Source: Bradyrhizobium sp. 149 (lineage in GTDB: Bacteria > Pseudomonadota > Alphaproteobacteria > Rhizobiales > Xanthobacteraceae). Taken from it: DNA of 64,000 nucleotides. Positions 19,820 through 29,149 of this stretch are shown piece after piece. Below the pieces are notes generated by a model. The model saw nothing but the letters and a program-made list of their open reading frames with translations. It ran no database searches and had not been told where the DNA came from. The stretch spans positions 1-64,000 of the forward strand of contig NZ_JADPKK010000005.1 of NCBI RefSeq assembly GCF_023073915.1, in the 5' to 3' direction. The first letter of the stretch is position 1. Each line of letters opens with the position of its first letter. Both the position numbers and the translations under genes were made by a program.

Positions 19820-22420
19820 TTACAAATACGTCGGAAGCTTTGACTTCCATTCGCTCATGAGAATCAGCGTGCCCTGCACTATCTCGCCTCCGTTCTTAAC
19901 TAGCTCAAGCTCGCCAACCGGTTTCGTATCGTCCCATTTGAAATGCTGCGACAGGAACGCAAGCACGTTCCGCTTGTACTCAGTGTCCAGATTGTCGAGC
20001 TGGTCTCCCTTGGTTTCGAGAACTGTGACGCGGCTTGCCTGGCCGTCGTGCTGAACAGCAAAGACGAAATCGGGATAGATTTTGGCTTTCCTCCACCCCT
20101 GCAGACCGTATTGAGATCGAGCGACGTTCCGGTGCCACCAGCTGAGCGCCTTTTCGCCGTCGAGGTATACGGCAACATCGCGCTCCTCACTGTTGAGTTC
20201 GTTGGCGTAGATGGGCGCGAATAGACTTTTCTCCAGAGCCCCACCGGTCTTGCTGAGAAGCTGAGGCGCATTTTCCGGCTCTGTCGTCTCGATGCTGAAA
20301 GGCATTCGCCAGTTGCGGCCGTCTAGCCTGAGTCGGAACTGGACGCGCCCGGCAGCGACGGCGGCTTTGAAGAGGGCTTCGGCATGTTCGTCCCGGGCGA
20401 TCTCAAGGCCTCTGCGCATCTCTTCAATAATAAAGCTGGCGTGCCTTCCCAACTTGTCGTCGTCGAAGCCTCGGCTACGCAGGCTCGCGAGGAGCTTACC
20501 GACAATCTCCCAACCAACGAAGGAATTAGGAACGATGTCTGAAATCATCCTCACGGTATGGGACGGATCGAACGTCAAAATTTCTGGATTTGGCGCAACC
20601 ACTTCTCCGACCAGCAATTCGTTCCCATCATCGGCAAGCCTAATCCGTTGAAGTTGCCCTTCTGCGGCTTGGGCGTTCTCGGGAATACCGTCCGCAATGC
20701 GCTGAGGATCAAAGCCGCGCCAATCGATAGCCGACAGCACATCGGTTTCATAATCGAGATCGCGAACTTGATCTCCGTCCGCAAACATCACCTTGGGCAA
20801 GTAGATGTCCGTGGAAGCAAAGGCGGGCCGTCTCTTTATCTTTCTTGCGGTCTGTCCTTTGCTCGATCCGTCAGTCGAAACGATTTGACGGACGAGATCG
20901 CCCAGTCCATCCTGTTCGAGTCCGTCCTTGATCGCCTCCACTACTTCTGCCGTGCCCGCATGATGCGTGATAACGTGGCATTCATCCAGGGAGGCGATAC
21001 CGCTCTTCAGTGCACCCGGCTGGCGAAGTATGCGGCCGATCAACTGCGTCATAGCTTTAAGATTTGAACTAGCGGCCAGCGCGCACAACACGTAAGCGAA
21101 GGGACAGTCCCAGCCCTCCTGGAGGGCCTGTTTTGTGATGATCGCGCGAACCCGATTGGTAGGCGAGAGCAAATCCTGATTTTCGGGTTGGCTTAGGTCG
21201 TTCTGCTCGGCGGTCTTGACTGCAATCTCTGCTTCATCAAGGCCCGCCGTCAAAAGCCAGTCCCTGACGTCGTAGGCGTGGATATGTTTCTTGGAGCGCT
21301 GCTCAGAACCTGTGCGCTCGACCTGGATCAACATGATTGGCCGGATGTACCGTCCGGTATTGGAACGAAGCTTCTTCGTCTCGCGGTCTAGCGTCTTAAG
21401 TCGCGCGAGCGCTGCGTTAAGAGTCGCCTTCCAGTCAGTCCCCTGTCTCGGGTCGAGATTGAGCGGCATCTTGATCATGCCTTCACGATCAAGCTCCCGC
21501 CCGGTGACTTCGACGAGCACGTTGGCATATCGACCCTCATGCGGGTTTTTTCCGCCACGTGGCTGCACATCCTGCGGCGTTGCAGTCAATTCCAAAACCA
21601 AACAAGGATTGAAGCCGTAGAGTGTGCGGAATGCGAGGTCTGAAACGGCCCGGTGGCCTTCGTCGAGCACGACCATCGGGCGGATGATCCTCAAGGCATT
21701 ACCCAATGAGTCCTTCACCATCGGAAACATGCCTTCGTAGCCGGAAAGATTCGGCGTAAGATCGAACGCAGCCCGGTGGGCCTGCTGCTCTCCTTCGGGG
21801 GGAAAAAAGCCATGCACATCACCCCGGTCTTGAAACATCTTCAGGGAGTCCTGGGTTTCGCGGTTCGCTGATTGCAGCATCAGAAGCATGACGCAGAGGT
21901 TTGTTTCCACGTCTCGCACGTCGAGGCGATCCGTTTTCTCCATAATCAGGACCCGTCCGGCGGCAGCCCGATCGAGGGCCTGCCGGTAAGGATGCTGCCG
22001 ATCCGTCAGGTGTTTGAGTGTCTGGGAGTAGATCGCCTCGTTTGGCACGATCCAGAGAACGAAACCGGTGTTGCGGTTAAGATAGCGTCCCATGACTCGC
22101 GAAACGGCGGAGATCGCGAGCCAGGTTTTGCCGCCGCCCGTCGGCACCTTCAGCACAATGTTGGGTACTGGTCGACCGCAGCCGTCGGTGCGAGGTGAGA
22201 ACGGAATGTCCGCCCTGGAGATTGGGAGTTTGCCGGTCGCCTTCAGTACCTCCCATGTGTCCTTGGCGAAATCCGGCACAGGGATACCGAGATCTGCATT
22301 CTTCTGGGCTAGTTCGGCAATCTGGTCGGCGCGTGCTTTCTTTTCCTTCAAGACATCAAGATAGCTGTCGAGCGCCGCCACCACCCGCTCTTGGTAGTCG
22401 AGTTGACGGAACATGATCAT
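19820..22420 (-). CDS. res: Type III restriction enzyme Res subunit
   Basis: An 866-residue superfamily 2 helicase-nuclease that translocates DNA and cuts when two head-to-head unmodified sites are present. Walker A is PTGGGKT (93-99), the DEAD-type box is DEGH (253-256), and the helicase C-terminal part includes ITKQALQEGWDCPFA and IGRILRQPG. The C-terminal PD-(D/E)xK nuclease has YPDFVF followed by VLETKG. It overlaps mod by 4 bp and needs Mod for sequence recognition. No frameshift was seen. Confidence 0.92.
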   Translation of the reverse strand: MIMFRQLDYQERVVAALDSYLDVLKEKKARADQIAELAQKNADLGIPVPDFAKDTWEVLKATGKLPISRADIPFSPRTDGCGRPVPNIVLKVPTGGGKTWLAISAVSRVMGRYLNRNTGFVLWIVPNEAIYSQTLKHLTDRQHPYRQALDRAAAGRVLIMEKTDRLDVRDVETNLCVMLLMLQSANRETQDSLKMFQDRGDVHGFFPPEGEQQAHRAAFDLTPNLSGYEGMFPMVKDSLGNALRIIRPMVVLDEGHRAVSDLAFRTLYGFNPCLVLELTATPQDVQPRGGKNPHEGRYANVLVEVTGRELDREGMIKMPLNLDPRQGTDWKATLNAALARLKTLDRETKKLRSNTGRYIRPIMLIQVERTGSEQRSKKHIHAYDVRDWLLTAGLDEAEIAVKTAEQNDLSQPENQDLLSPTNRVRAIITKQALQEGWDCPFAYVLCALAASSNLKAMTQLIGRILRQPGALKSGIASLDECHVITHHAGTAEVVEAIKDGLEQDGLGDLVRQIVSTDGSSKGQTARKIKRRPAFASTDIYLPKVMFADGDQVRDLDYETDVLSAIDWRGFDPQRIADGIPENAQAAEGQLQRIRLADDGNELLVGEVVAPNPEILTFDPSHTVRMISDIVPNSFVGWEIVGKLLASLRSRGFDDDKLGRHASFIIEEMRRGLEIARDEHAEALFKAAVAAGRVQFRLRLDGRNWRMPFSIETTEPENAPQLLSKTGGALEKSLFAPIYANELNSEERDVAVYLDGEKALSWWHRNVARSQYGLQGWRKAKIYPDFVFAVQHDGQASRVTVLETKGDQLDNLDTEYKRNVLAFLSQHFKWDDTKPVGELELVKNGGEIVQGTLILMSEWKSKLPTYL

Positions 22421-24213
22421 TGACCCCGATCGATGCGATAGAGCGCGAACGGCAGCGGCACAAATTCGACCGGCAAGTTCTCCTCCGCCAGCATCTTCTG
22501 GCTGACGAAACGGGCCGGAGCAAACACCAAATGTCGCTTCTTTAGATCAAGAGCGGCAAACGTTTTTGCCTTGTCGAGCGTTAGAGCTGCCGCTGGGCTC
22601 TTCAGCCATTCGAGATCGAGTTTATAAATCAGCCAGACGTGCTGACTCTCGGTCTCGCCTAGATAAAAGTCTTTCTGGCGTACGGTTTTGGGATCGAGTG
22701 CACGATTAGTGGCCATGTGGAATAGCGCGGCACCAATCGCGGCGTACGAGGGAAGCGCCTCTCCGCTCAGCAACTTTTCCAGTTCGACGGGCTGACCAAG
22801 AGTGCAAAAGGTGAAAGCGTCGCCAAGGCCCTCGGCGCGCTCCGCAATTACCTTTTCGCCGGTGACGATCAACTCACCGTCCTTTAACTGCTTCGTTATG
22901 CGGTCATAGCTGTGCCCCTCCAGATTTTCGATGCCCTCCACGCGATGAACGAGGTCGGCCGCCTTCGTCAGTGCGCTCCAGTTTAAGTTCTGACGAAGCA
23001 GCTCTGTTTTTTGCGTACCCTTGAACTTGTATCCCTTGATCACACGTCGAACCCGTTCGGCCGTGAGCTGGTCCGCATAGTCTTCCATTTCGACGAGAAT
23101 GAATCGACGATGCCCGCCGTCTGTCCGATTTTGTTTCAGGACGGCGTGCGCGGTTGATGCCGTCCCGGCGAATGAGTCGAGTACAAGGCTGTCGGACTTT
23201 GTTGCGATTTGCAGAACTCGCTGAATCAGAGCGGGAGGTTTCGGTGCATGAAATTCAATGGAATCACGATCCGAAAAGATGGCCATCAGTTCCTTCTTGG
23301 ATTCTTCAGTGTCTCCGACTTCGCTACTTGGCCACAACGTCAGAGGAACGAGTCCCTGCGCGGTTTCCGGAAACTGCTTGATTCTCGGTTTGCCATTGCC
23401 CCCTTTTGGCCAATAGACGAGACCATCCGCCTTCAGCTTTTCGAACTCCGGCTCGGTCGCTCCCCAGCATCTGCCTTTGGGAGGCCTATGCTTTACTCCC
23501 GTAGGAGTGGTGATTGAGTACACCTGGTTTTCGCGAAATCCTTGCGCCGAAAAGGGAATGGAAGCCCACTTGCCTCGTGGATCATTGTCCGGATTCGAGT
23601 AGCCGTCCTCTGTTGGCAACAAAAAATTCCGACGCCGTTTCCACGTATCCGGCAACGGCTTTGAGTAAACCAGCAAGTGGTCGATACTGGGAGAAAGGGT
23701 CGCTCGATTCTCGCGAGAAGTACGCTTCTGCCAAGCTATCTGTCCTACGCAAGAGTCTGCCCCGAAAACCTCGTCCAGCAAACATCTCGCGCGATGAACC
23801 TCGTTATCATCGAGCGTCATCCACAGACTTCCGTGGTCGGAGAGTAGTTCATAAAGGAGCCTGAGCCGCGGCCACATCATCGCGCACCATTTGTCATGAC
23901 GTAGCCCGTCCTCGATACCGACTGGATTGGAGTTGAGCCATTCCTTGATCATCGGTGAGTTGACGTTGTCGTTGTAGGCCCAACCTTCGTTCCCAGTGTT
24001 GTAAGGTGGATCGATGAAAATGCAGTCCACTTTGCCGGCATACAGCGGCAGCAGCGCTTTCAGGGCGTGCAGATTGTCGCCATGAATGATCAGGTTGCCA
24101 TCGAGTGCTACAGGTCCGATGCCCTTCTTAGGATGTGGTACAAGTGGGCGGAATGGCACAGCCAAGTGGTGGTTGTAGACAAATTCTTTGCCCTTGAAAT
24201 TCAGCTCGGTCAT
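22417..24213 (-). CDS. mod: Type III DNA methyltransferase Mod subunit
   Basis: A 598-residue beta-class adenine N6-methyltransferase. It gives sequence specificity to the complex and protects host DNA. Motif IV is DPPY (68-71), the target-recognition region spans about 150-290, and motif I is DSFAG (346-350), the beta order IV-TRD-I. It is the first gene of a four-gene operon and its stop overlaps the Res start by 4 bp. No simple-sequence repeat was seen in the gene, so phase variation is not suggested. Confidence 0.93.
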   Translation of the reverse strand: MTELNFKGKEFVYNHHLAVPFRPLVPHPKKGIGPVALDGNLIIHGDNLHALKALLPLYAGKVDCIFIDPPYNTGNEGWAYNDNVNSPMIKEWLNSNPVGIEDGLRHDKWCAMMWPRLRLLYELLSDHGSLWMTLDDNEVHRARCLLDEVFGADSCVGQIAWQKRTSRENRATLSPSIDHLLVYSKPLPDTWKRRRNFLLPTEDGYSNPDNDPRGKWASIPFSAQGFRENQVYSITTPTGVKHRPPKGRCWGATEPEFEKLKADGLVYWPKGGNGKPRIKQFPETAQGLVPLTLWPSSEVGDTEESKKELMAIFSDRDSIEFHAPKPPALIQRVLQIATKSDSLVLDSFAGTASTAHAVLKQNRTDGGHRRFILVEMEDYADQLTAERVRRVIKGYKFKGTQKTELLRQNLNWSALTKAADLVHRVEGIENLEGHSYDRITKQLKDGELIVTGEKVIAERAEGLGDAFTFCTLGQPVELEKLLSGEALPSYAAIGAALFHMATNRALDPKTVRQKDFYLGETESQHVWLIYKLDLEWLKSPAAALTLDKAKTFAALDLKKRHLVFAPARFVSQKMLAEENLPVEFVPLPFALYRIDRGQ

Positions 24214-24435
24214 TCACGCCCCTTCTTGTTCCCCGCTGGCGCCCGACGTTCGCGTCACAGGTTCGCAACCGATAGCAGGTACAGGGTTCGCGCATCAATC
24301 GGGATGCATCGCGGGGCCGTTATCCGTTTGGCGAATCGCACAGAAAACGACCGCAGCATTGAGGCAGACTCGGACTCGAGGCGCAAGCTGGCTCTAAGTC
24401 GTCCCGGCTCGGCTTCGGGGTGTCACGGCCGGCCA

Positions 24436-25212
24436 CTACGATTGCTTTGTTACACGCGAGCGCGTTGTCGTCGTGGTCGTTGGGACCTTGTCAAGCTTCT
24501 CCACGCTTAAAATCAACTGGCGGGCATAGAGCCGCGCGGCATCGAAGACCGAATCCTCGGTGACAGCCAGGGAGAGATACGCCGCATGAATTGCGGAAGC
24601 GGCTATGACTGCGATCAGGGCGTCATTGAAGTAGTTGTCGAGATCAATCGGCCAGCGGTATGCGAGCACGCCTGCACAAGTCAGCACGATCGCAACATTG
24701 AGCAACAAGCCGGGCATACGCAACCCGAGCAGGTTTCGACGGAAGCCATAGCTGATGTTCTCATTGAATAGGAGACGAAACTTCCGCGTGTCTCGCGTGT
24801 TCTCGCGGAGCCACGTGCCTCCGCGCGCGTACCAGTCGTCGGCCGCTTTCGGATCGGCTGTTTCCTGAGCGGCGGATGGCGCGGGAGCCACGAGCTTGCT
24901 TGCGAGAAAGGCGTGGACCTTTGCCTTCGTGCCCGCATCGAATGAGTCGTCGCGATGCCGGAGCATGGTAGTCGAAGGCAGTCCGCCCATCTTCGCGATA
25001 AGCCCTGGTTCGATTTTCCGTCCGCGCCTCCGCGCGATATCGGAAAAGGCAGCGAATAGGATCATCAGCCCAAGGCTCGCAATCACGTGCGGCAGGCCGA
25101 GCTTCCCCCACGACACGAAAATCGCCGCGAAGGCGAACGCCGGCATGACCGCGATGACCGCGGGAGCGAGGCGTGCACGGACCGTATATTCGTCGATCGA
25201 GATCACATTCAT
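24436..25212 (-). CDS. Four-TM membrane protein paired with an MBL-fold protein
   Basis: A 258-residue protein with two hydrophobic hairpins (about 15-34 with 40-57, and 166-188 with 194-215) around a 100-residue soluble loop containing FNENISYGFRRNLLGLRMPG. The tail is Thr/Arg-rich. I know no named family for it. Its ATG overlaps the stop of the MBL-fold gene by 4 bp, so the two are translationally coupled. In a defence-rich island a small multi-pass protein next to an enzyme often acts as a membrane effector; here that is only inference. Confidence 0.6.
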   Translation of the reverse strand: MNVISIDEYTVRARLAPAVIAVMPAFAFAAIFVSWGKLGLPHVIASLGLMILFAAFSDIARRRGRKIEPGLIAKMGGLPSTTMLRHRDDSFDAGTKAKVHAFLASKLVAPAPSAAQETADPKAADDWYARGGTWLRENTRDTRKFRLLFNENISYGFRRNLLGLRMPGLLLNVAIVLTCAGVLAYRWPIDLDNYFNDALIAVIAASAIHAAYLSLAVTEDSVFDAARLYARQLILSVEKLDKVPTTTTTTRSRVTKQS

Positions 25213-26279
25213 CCTTCCACATCCTCGTAGAAGGGTGCGGGGTCCGAAGCGGACCAGCCGTCGCGATCAGGCATGTCGTGGCTATGGCGCTTCGCCAGGC
25301 CCTTGGTCGAGTGGACAGGGTAGCCACGGCGCAAGAATGAGTTGCTTACGATCCGGCGCGGGTAATCGTCCTTGTTCTTCCCGACCGAGCAGAAGGCCGA
25401 TCCGCGATTGGCAGAGCCTTGCGGCAGAGGATCGCCGAGCCAGCGATTGAGTGCCGTTCGCGAGACGTTATGGCGGCTGCCGTGGTGCGGCACCTGGAAC
25501 ATGCGTGGAGGCGCGAGGATATTGTGCATCTGCGCATAGTCGGCCGCTTCGATCAGCCCAATCGGACCGACGTCGGCGGTCAGGACAACGCGACGGTCGT
25601 CAAAGAAGCCCATCTGCACGAGACAGGTCTCGTTTGACGCGGATGTTTTGAGATCATCGGCCAGGGTTTCGCTGCCCCATTGCTCCTTCACCCACTCTCG
25701 CGCCTCCTTCAGTACGTCCGCGATAATTGTGCCGATGCCCTTCGACGCGACCTGCTCGATGTAGGACTGGGGCGTCTTGTCGAGTTCAGGGATGAGAGAG
25801 ATGTAGCGCTGCTTGCTCGGTGCCAGGACGTGGAATTGGCCGATGTTTGTGCCCTGGAAGGCTTCATAGATCGGGATGTTGCGCTTGTTCGCGATGTTCT
25901 CGATCTCCACGAGGTACGGGTGCAGTTCGCGCATACGCTTGATCAGGCCATCCAGGGTATAATTGCTATGGAAGGCGTCGATACACTGATCCGCGTAGAG
26001 CCACGGCCGGTTCATCCAGATCGCACCCACCTCGAAGTGGTTCAGGATGCCGATTAGGCCCATGGCGTGATCGTTGTCCGCGTGCGAGAGGATCATGTGG
26101 TTGATAGTGACGCCCTTGCCGTAGTGCGTCTCGACGTGATCGATCACCGTCTTCGCGGTGTCAGTGAAGCCGCCGTCCACCACCTGGATCGTGTAGCCGG
26201 TTTGGGGAGTGCCGTAGCGCATGCAAATGGCGTCGCCGTTGCTGTCTCCCACGGGCAGAAAGTCAATCTCGTAACCCAT
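25209..26279 (-). CDS. MBL-fold metallohydrolase, ComEC/Rec2-like
   Basis: A 356-residue metallo-beta-lactamase-fold enzyme. The metal motif reads SHADNDHAMG (HxxxDH, about residues 65-74), with later ligands in TADVG and VPHHGSRHN. The arrangement, including VGDSNGDAICMRYG near the start, is that of stand-alone ComEC C-terminal-type hydrolases, which cleave phosphodiesters. It is coupled to the 4-TM membrane protein downstream. The substrate could be DNA, RNA or a nucleotide signal and cannot be read. Confidence 0.75.
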   Translation of the reverse strand: MGYEIDFLPVGDSNGDAICMRYGTPQTGYTIQVVDGGFTDTAKTVIDHVETHYGKGVTINHMILSHADNDHAMGLIGILNHFEVGAIWMNRPWLYADQCIDAFHSNYTLDGLIKRMRELHPYLVEIENIANKRNIPIYEAFQGTNIGQFHVLAPSKQRYISLIPELDKTPQSYIEQVASKGIGTIIADVLKEAREWVKEQWGSETLADDLKTSASNETCLVQMGFFDDRRVVLTADVGPIGLIEAADYAQMHNILAPPRMFQVPHHGSRHNVSRTALNRWLGDPLPQGSANRGSAFCSVGKNKDDYPRRIVSNSFLRRGYPVHSTKGLAKRHSHDMPDRDGWSASDPAPFYEDVEG

Positions 26280-26732
26280 CTAAATGAACCCCTTGAAAAT
26301 GAACCCTTCCGAGCAATGCGCGCAGGTTTCAACCACGAATCGAGTCGGGTCAAGGGCAAAGTCGTGAAGGTCAAGTGCTTGCCCGAGGCGGTCAGGGGCA
26401 ACTTGCCCTCTTCATAAAGGGGAATTTCGATTTTTTGACCGAAAGTGAGAGAAACCCGTGCGTCGCAGGCACTTCTTACGAAATCAAAATTCGAAAAAAA
26501 TCCCTGAAAATTCTATTTTGCCATTGCTGGCTGGGTCATCATCATGAGGACCGCGCCTATCGCGCGGACTAGCGATTGCTTCCTTGCGTGCACCGCATGT
26601 GCACTCTTGGACCGCTGGGGAAATGTTCTCTGGGACGGGGTTGTGCCTAGATCCTAGGACCTGGGTGGGTGCTAGTACCCATAGAGAAGTGTACCATAGA
26701 GGATAGCCTACCAAGAACGGTAGGCGTCTCCT
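26280..26732. other. Non-coding region with stem-loops, candidate replication origin of the island
   Basis: About 450 bp without a gene. An AT-rich tract (about 26414-26525) is followed by hairpins CCGCGC/GCGCGG (26551-26567), GTGCAC/GTGCAC (26588-26604) and GCCTACC/GGTAGGC (26706-26725), the palindrome TCCTAGGA (26652-26659), and a direct repeat CATAGAG (26680-26686, 26695-26701). It sits just downstream of the primase-polymerase gene. The composition resembles a plasmid or island origin, but this is inference. Confidence 0.4.
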
Positions 26733-27728
26733 TCACCTCTGCTTCCTGGCCTTACCCCAGCGATATTCTACCGCCTTGCCTGGCTTGGGCTTCGTGAGCG
26801 GGACGATCCAGCCGGTACGCACCGCCTTGCGACGGACACGCCGGAACTGCTCCCGTGGCCATCCGAACTTCTCTCTCAATCCATCCGCGACCAAGAACCT
26901 GGCCTCCGGCCCGTTTTGAGCCTGCAGCCAAGCTATTAGCGTCGTGAAGTAGGGGTCTTGCACCATCTCGTCGAGAGACGCTGCGCTGAGCCAAGCTCCA
27001 TGGCGCCCGATACGGTTGGTACCGTCCATCGTGTACTTCCAGGCCGATTTCGCGACCTTGACCACCTCGTCATCGTCCAAAGGCGGCATGCAAGAAGTGT
27101 CGTTGAACGTGCGCGCCACATCGAGAAGGTCATCGAGCGTGTCGCAGTGGTGAGCATCGTGCATGCAATGCCGCCAGAGCGCCTTATTACGTTCGCCCTC
27201 ATAAGCGGTTCTGGGCCGCGCCTGATCGCCGGGCTTCCAGGCGTTCTGCATGAAGGGCAGGTTAGGCAGATCGTCCAGTGTGCCCTGAACGATCTGATAG
27301 GCCATGCGCTTGCCTTCCGACGGTGGCGCGACCACGTACCCGTCGCCAAGTTGATCGATCGGAAGCTCATTTCCCCATGGCCGGACTTGGCGCTTCTCTC
27401 CTCCATGGCGGTACCACGCTTGGAAGTTTCCCGAGCCGGTGCGGACCACGAACGGACTCTCGCCATGACGGGCCAAGGCATCCGCCAGAACTCGCTCGTC
27501 CTTGCAGTCAACATCGAGGACCGTCAGGCCGGTGAGACGGCCGCAAGCCAGACCAAATGCGCTCGCATCGGCGAATTGCTTTGCGAGTCGCTCACTCGTC
27601 AAGCTTCCGACCTTCATGTATCCACGGACTGCCGGTCGCTTGTCGTTACCGATGACCTTCACCGGGAACGTCGGAAGGCCACGGGCAGAATATTCCGGCT
27701 GCCATTTCCCGAAAACACCCACCTCCAT
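26733..27728 (-). CDS. Bifunctional primase-polymerase (prim-pol) of the island
   Basis: A 331-residue replication protein. The N-terminal prim-pol domain has TVLDVDCKD (acidic DxD pair), then VVRTGSGNFQAWYRH and a GDGYVVAPPS segment, all typical of the family. The C-terminal part has a primase-C-type helical region and a basic tail. It would prime or copy DNA during excised replication of the element. The helicase domain often fused to such proteins is missing. It follows the AlpA-like gene by 3 bp. Confidence 0.8.
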   Translation of the reverse strand: MEVGVFGKWQPEYSARGLPTFPVKVIGNDKRPAVRGYMKVGSLTSERLAKQFADASAFGLACGRLTGLTVLDVDCKDERVLADALARHGESPFVVRTGSGNFQAWYRHGGEKRQVRPWGNELPIDQLGDGYVVAPPSEGKRMAYQIVQGTLDDLPNLPFMQNAWKPGDQARPRTAYEGERNKALWRHCMHDAHHCDTLDDLLDVARTFNDTSCMPPLDDDEVVKVAKSAWKYTMDGTNRIGRHGAWLSAASLDEMVQDPYFTTLIAWLQAQNGPEARFLVADGLREKFGWPREQFRRVRRKAVRTGWIVPLTKPKPGKAVEYRWGKARKQR

Positions 27729-27731
27729 GAC

Positions 27732-27953
27732 TTACGGCTCCTGGGTGAAGCCGGTGGCCACGAGCGCTTGGATTTCGTCAGAGCGCCAGGCCGTGATGCG
27801 CGGCCCCAGCTTGACGGGCTTGGGGAACCGGCCGGACTTCACGCCGGCCCACCACGTTGATTTGCTGACGGGGATGGGACCAGCCGGGGCCAGGACTGCC
27901 GAGAGGCGCAGGAGCCGGTCATTCGAAGAGTGCGAGTTCAAGGGACACCTCAA
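27732..27953 (-). CDS. AlpA-like helix-turn-helix regulator / excisionase
   Basis: A 73-residue small MerR/AlpA-type winged helix protein. It has LRLSAVLAPAGPIPVSKSTWWAGVKSGRFPKPVKLGPRITAWR-type sequence, where the helix-turn-helix and the wing with WRSDEI are recognisable. Such proteins activate integrase expression or act as excisionases in tRNA-integrated islands. It is probably co-transcribed with the prim-pol gene. Confidence 0.8.
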   Translation of the reverse strand: MRCPLNSHSSNDRLLRLSAVLAPAGPIPVSKSTWWAGVKSGRFPKPVKLGPRITAWRSDEIQALVATGFTQEP

Positions 27954-28146
27954 TGCTCTGATGAGAAGGAGGTGCCTTATTGATCAGACGCCGATCGCCT
28001 TGGACGAACTCGGATAACCGCTGTCCGATTTCGGAGAACTTCCGCGGCTCTGCAAGCCGATTTCGGATTGGTGCTGCCTCAAATCGCCCAACGACGGCGG
28101 GCGTCGTGGGACAGCTTGGCCTTCGCCATTGAGAAGGGAGTTTGAC

Positions 28147-28365
28147 TTGACAGAGAACTTTGATTGGACGGCTAACGACGAGTTGGTCTCGGTCAGAAAG
28201 CAGAATGCAATCGCGGTTTATCTCTCCACGACCGGCACGGTCGTTGTTCGACAGCAGGGCGAGCAACCGGGCTCAGATACGTGCATCCATCTAGCCGCGC
28301 ACCTTGTGCCGGACCTCATCGACCGGCTGGAGGACGTTTTCTGCTCGGCCGTTTCGCCGGGCTGA
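28147..28365 (+). CDS. Small conserved-type hypothetical protein
   Basis: A 72-residue protein started at a TTG (28147) with AGGGAG upstream. It has the sequence pattern NAIAVYLSTTGTVVVRQQ, which resembles small proteins seen in many mobile elements with a conserved IAVY...VVIRQ core. Function unknown. Its 3' end overlaps the convergent gene 28316-29020 by 50 bp, so one of the two ends may be slightly different. Confidence 0.5.
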   Translation: MTENFDWTANDELVSVRKQNAIAVYLSTTGTVVVRQQGEQPGSDTCIHLAAHLVPDLIDRLEDVFCSAVSPG

Positions 28366-29020
28366 CTTTTGGTTGGCCGTCACCATCCTCTTCCGGTGGC
28401 GGCCAATCAAGTTCCTCCATCGCCGTTCTTAGGCATTTCAAAACAGTTTCCTGGGTGACAGTCGGAAGTCCCTTGCGCTCGAGGTCATCGACTATGTCTC
28501 TGGTTGCCGCGTTTCTCAGGGCCCGCGGGTTGTAGGTATAACCTGCAACCGCCATTCCCAGGACCAGCGTTAACAGGGATTGACGTTCTTTGAAGTTTGG
28601 CGGGGGGTCGTCCGCCAGCTTTTGCCGGTCTGCTTCCAGCTCGGCCACGCGAGCGAGTAGGGCCTCTCGGCTTGAAGCGAGATCAGGGTGCCGGCGGACT
28701 TTTGGATAGGACCTCGTGATGCACGCTCTCAGGGGATAGTTGATCCGCAATCCCATGCGTTTCGCCCAAGGGAGAAGAATGGGGGGAGAAATCTTGTCCG
28801 GAGAGCCGGGCAGCAATTCGGTTCCGCAGTGGCGCTCGATGAGCGTGCGCGTCCGGTTAACGACCCGCTGAGCGGAAGGTATTTCGATCTGCTCGCTCGG
28901 ATCGCACTGGTGAATCAAGGCAGATGATTCGAATGCCGTCCAGAACGGCATCTTGCACCAGACCCTGTAAATATCCTCTACCAGGTCTTCCTCTTCTTCT
29001 TCGTACCACTCTTGAGACAT
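28316..29020 (-). CDS. Mobile-element hypothetical protein, helical
   Basis: A 234-residue protein. The acidic N-terminus is followed by a helical segment with TAFESSALIHQCDP, a coiled-coil-like stretch around residues 115-140, then LVLGMAVAGYTYNPRALRNA and DIVDDLERKGLPTVTQETVLKCL. The last segment resembles a helix-turn-helix-like tail found in unnamed proteins of integrative elements. The C-terminus is basic and proline-rich. Function unknown; a regulator or replication accessory is possible. Confidence 0.6.
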   Translation of the reverse strand: MSQEWYEEEEEDLVEDIYRVWCKMPFWTAFESSALIHQCDPSEQIEIPSAQRVVNRTRTLIERHCGTELLPGSPDKISPPILLPWAKRMGLRINYPLRACITRSYPKVRRHPDLASSREALLARVAELEADRQKLADDPPPNFKERQSLLTLVLGMAVAGYTYNPRALRNAATRDIVDDLERKGLPTVTQETVLKCLRTAMEELDWPPPEEDGDGQPKVSPAKRPSRKRPPAGR

Positions 29021-29149
29021 CTGCTTTCCGGAGGTTGCTCAACCTTCGGCGGGATAGAGCACTAGCTAAGCGCAATCAACTCCGGAATGCGGGAACCGTG
29101 GTCAGCTGTGTTCGCCTCCCGGGTGACTATGCCGGCTATTCTAAGCAGT

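Noticed and set aside
27919..28266. 115-residue minus-strand reading between the AlpA-like gene and the small plus-strand gene
   Set aside because: It overlaps the AlpA-like start and the opposite-strand gene and has no recognisable pattern.
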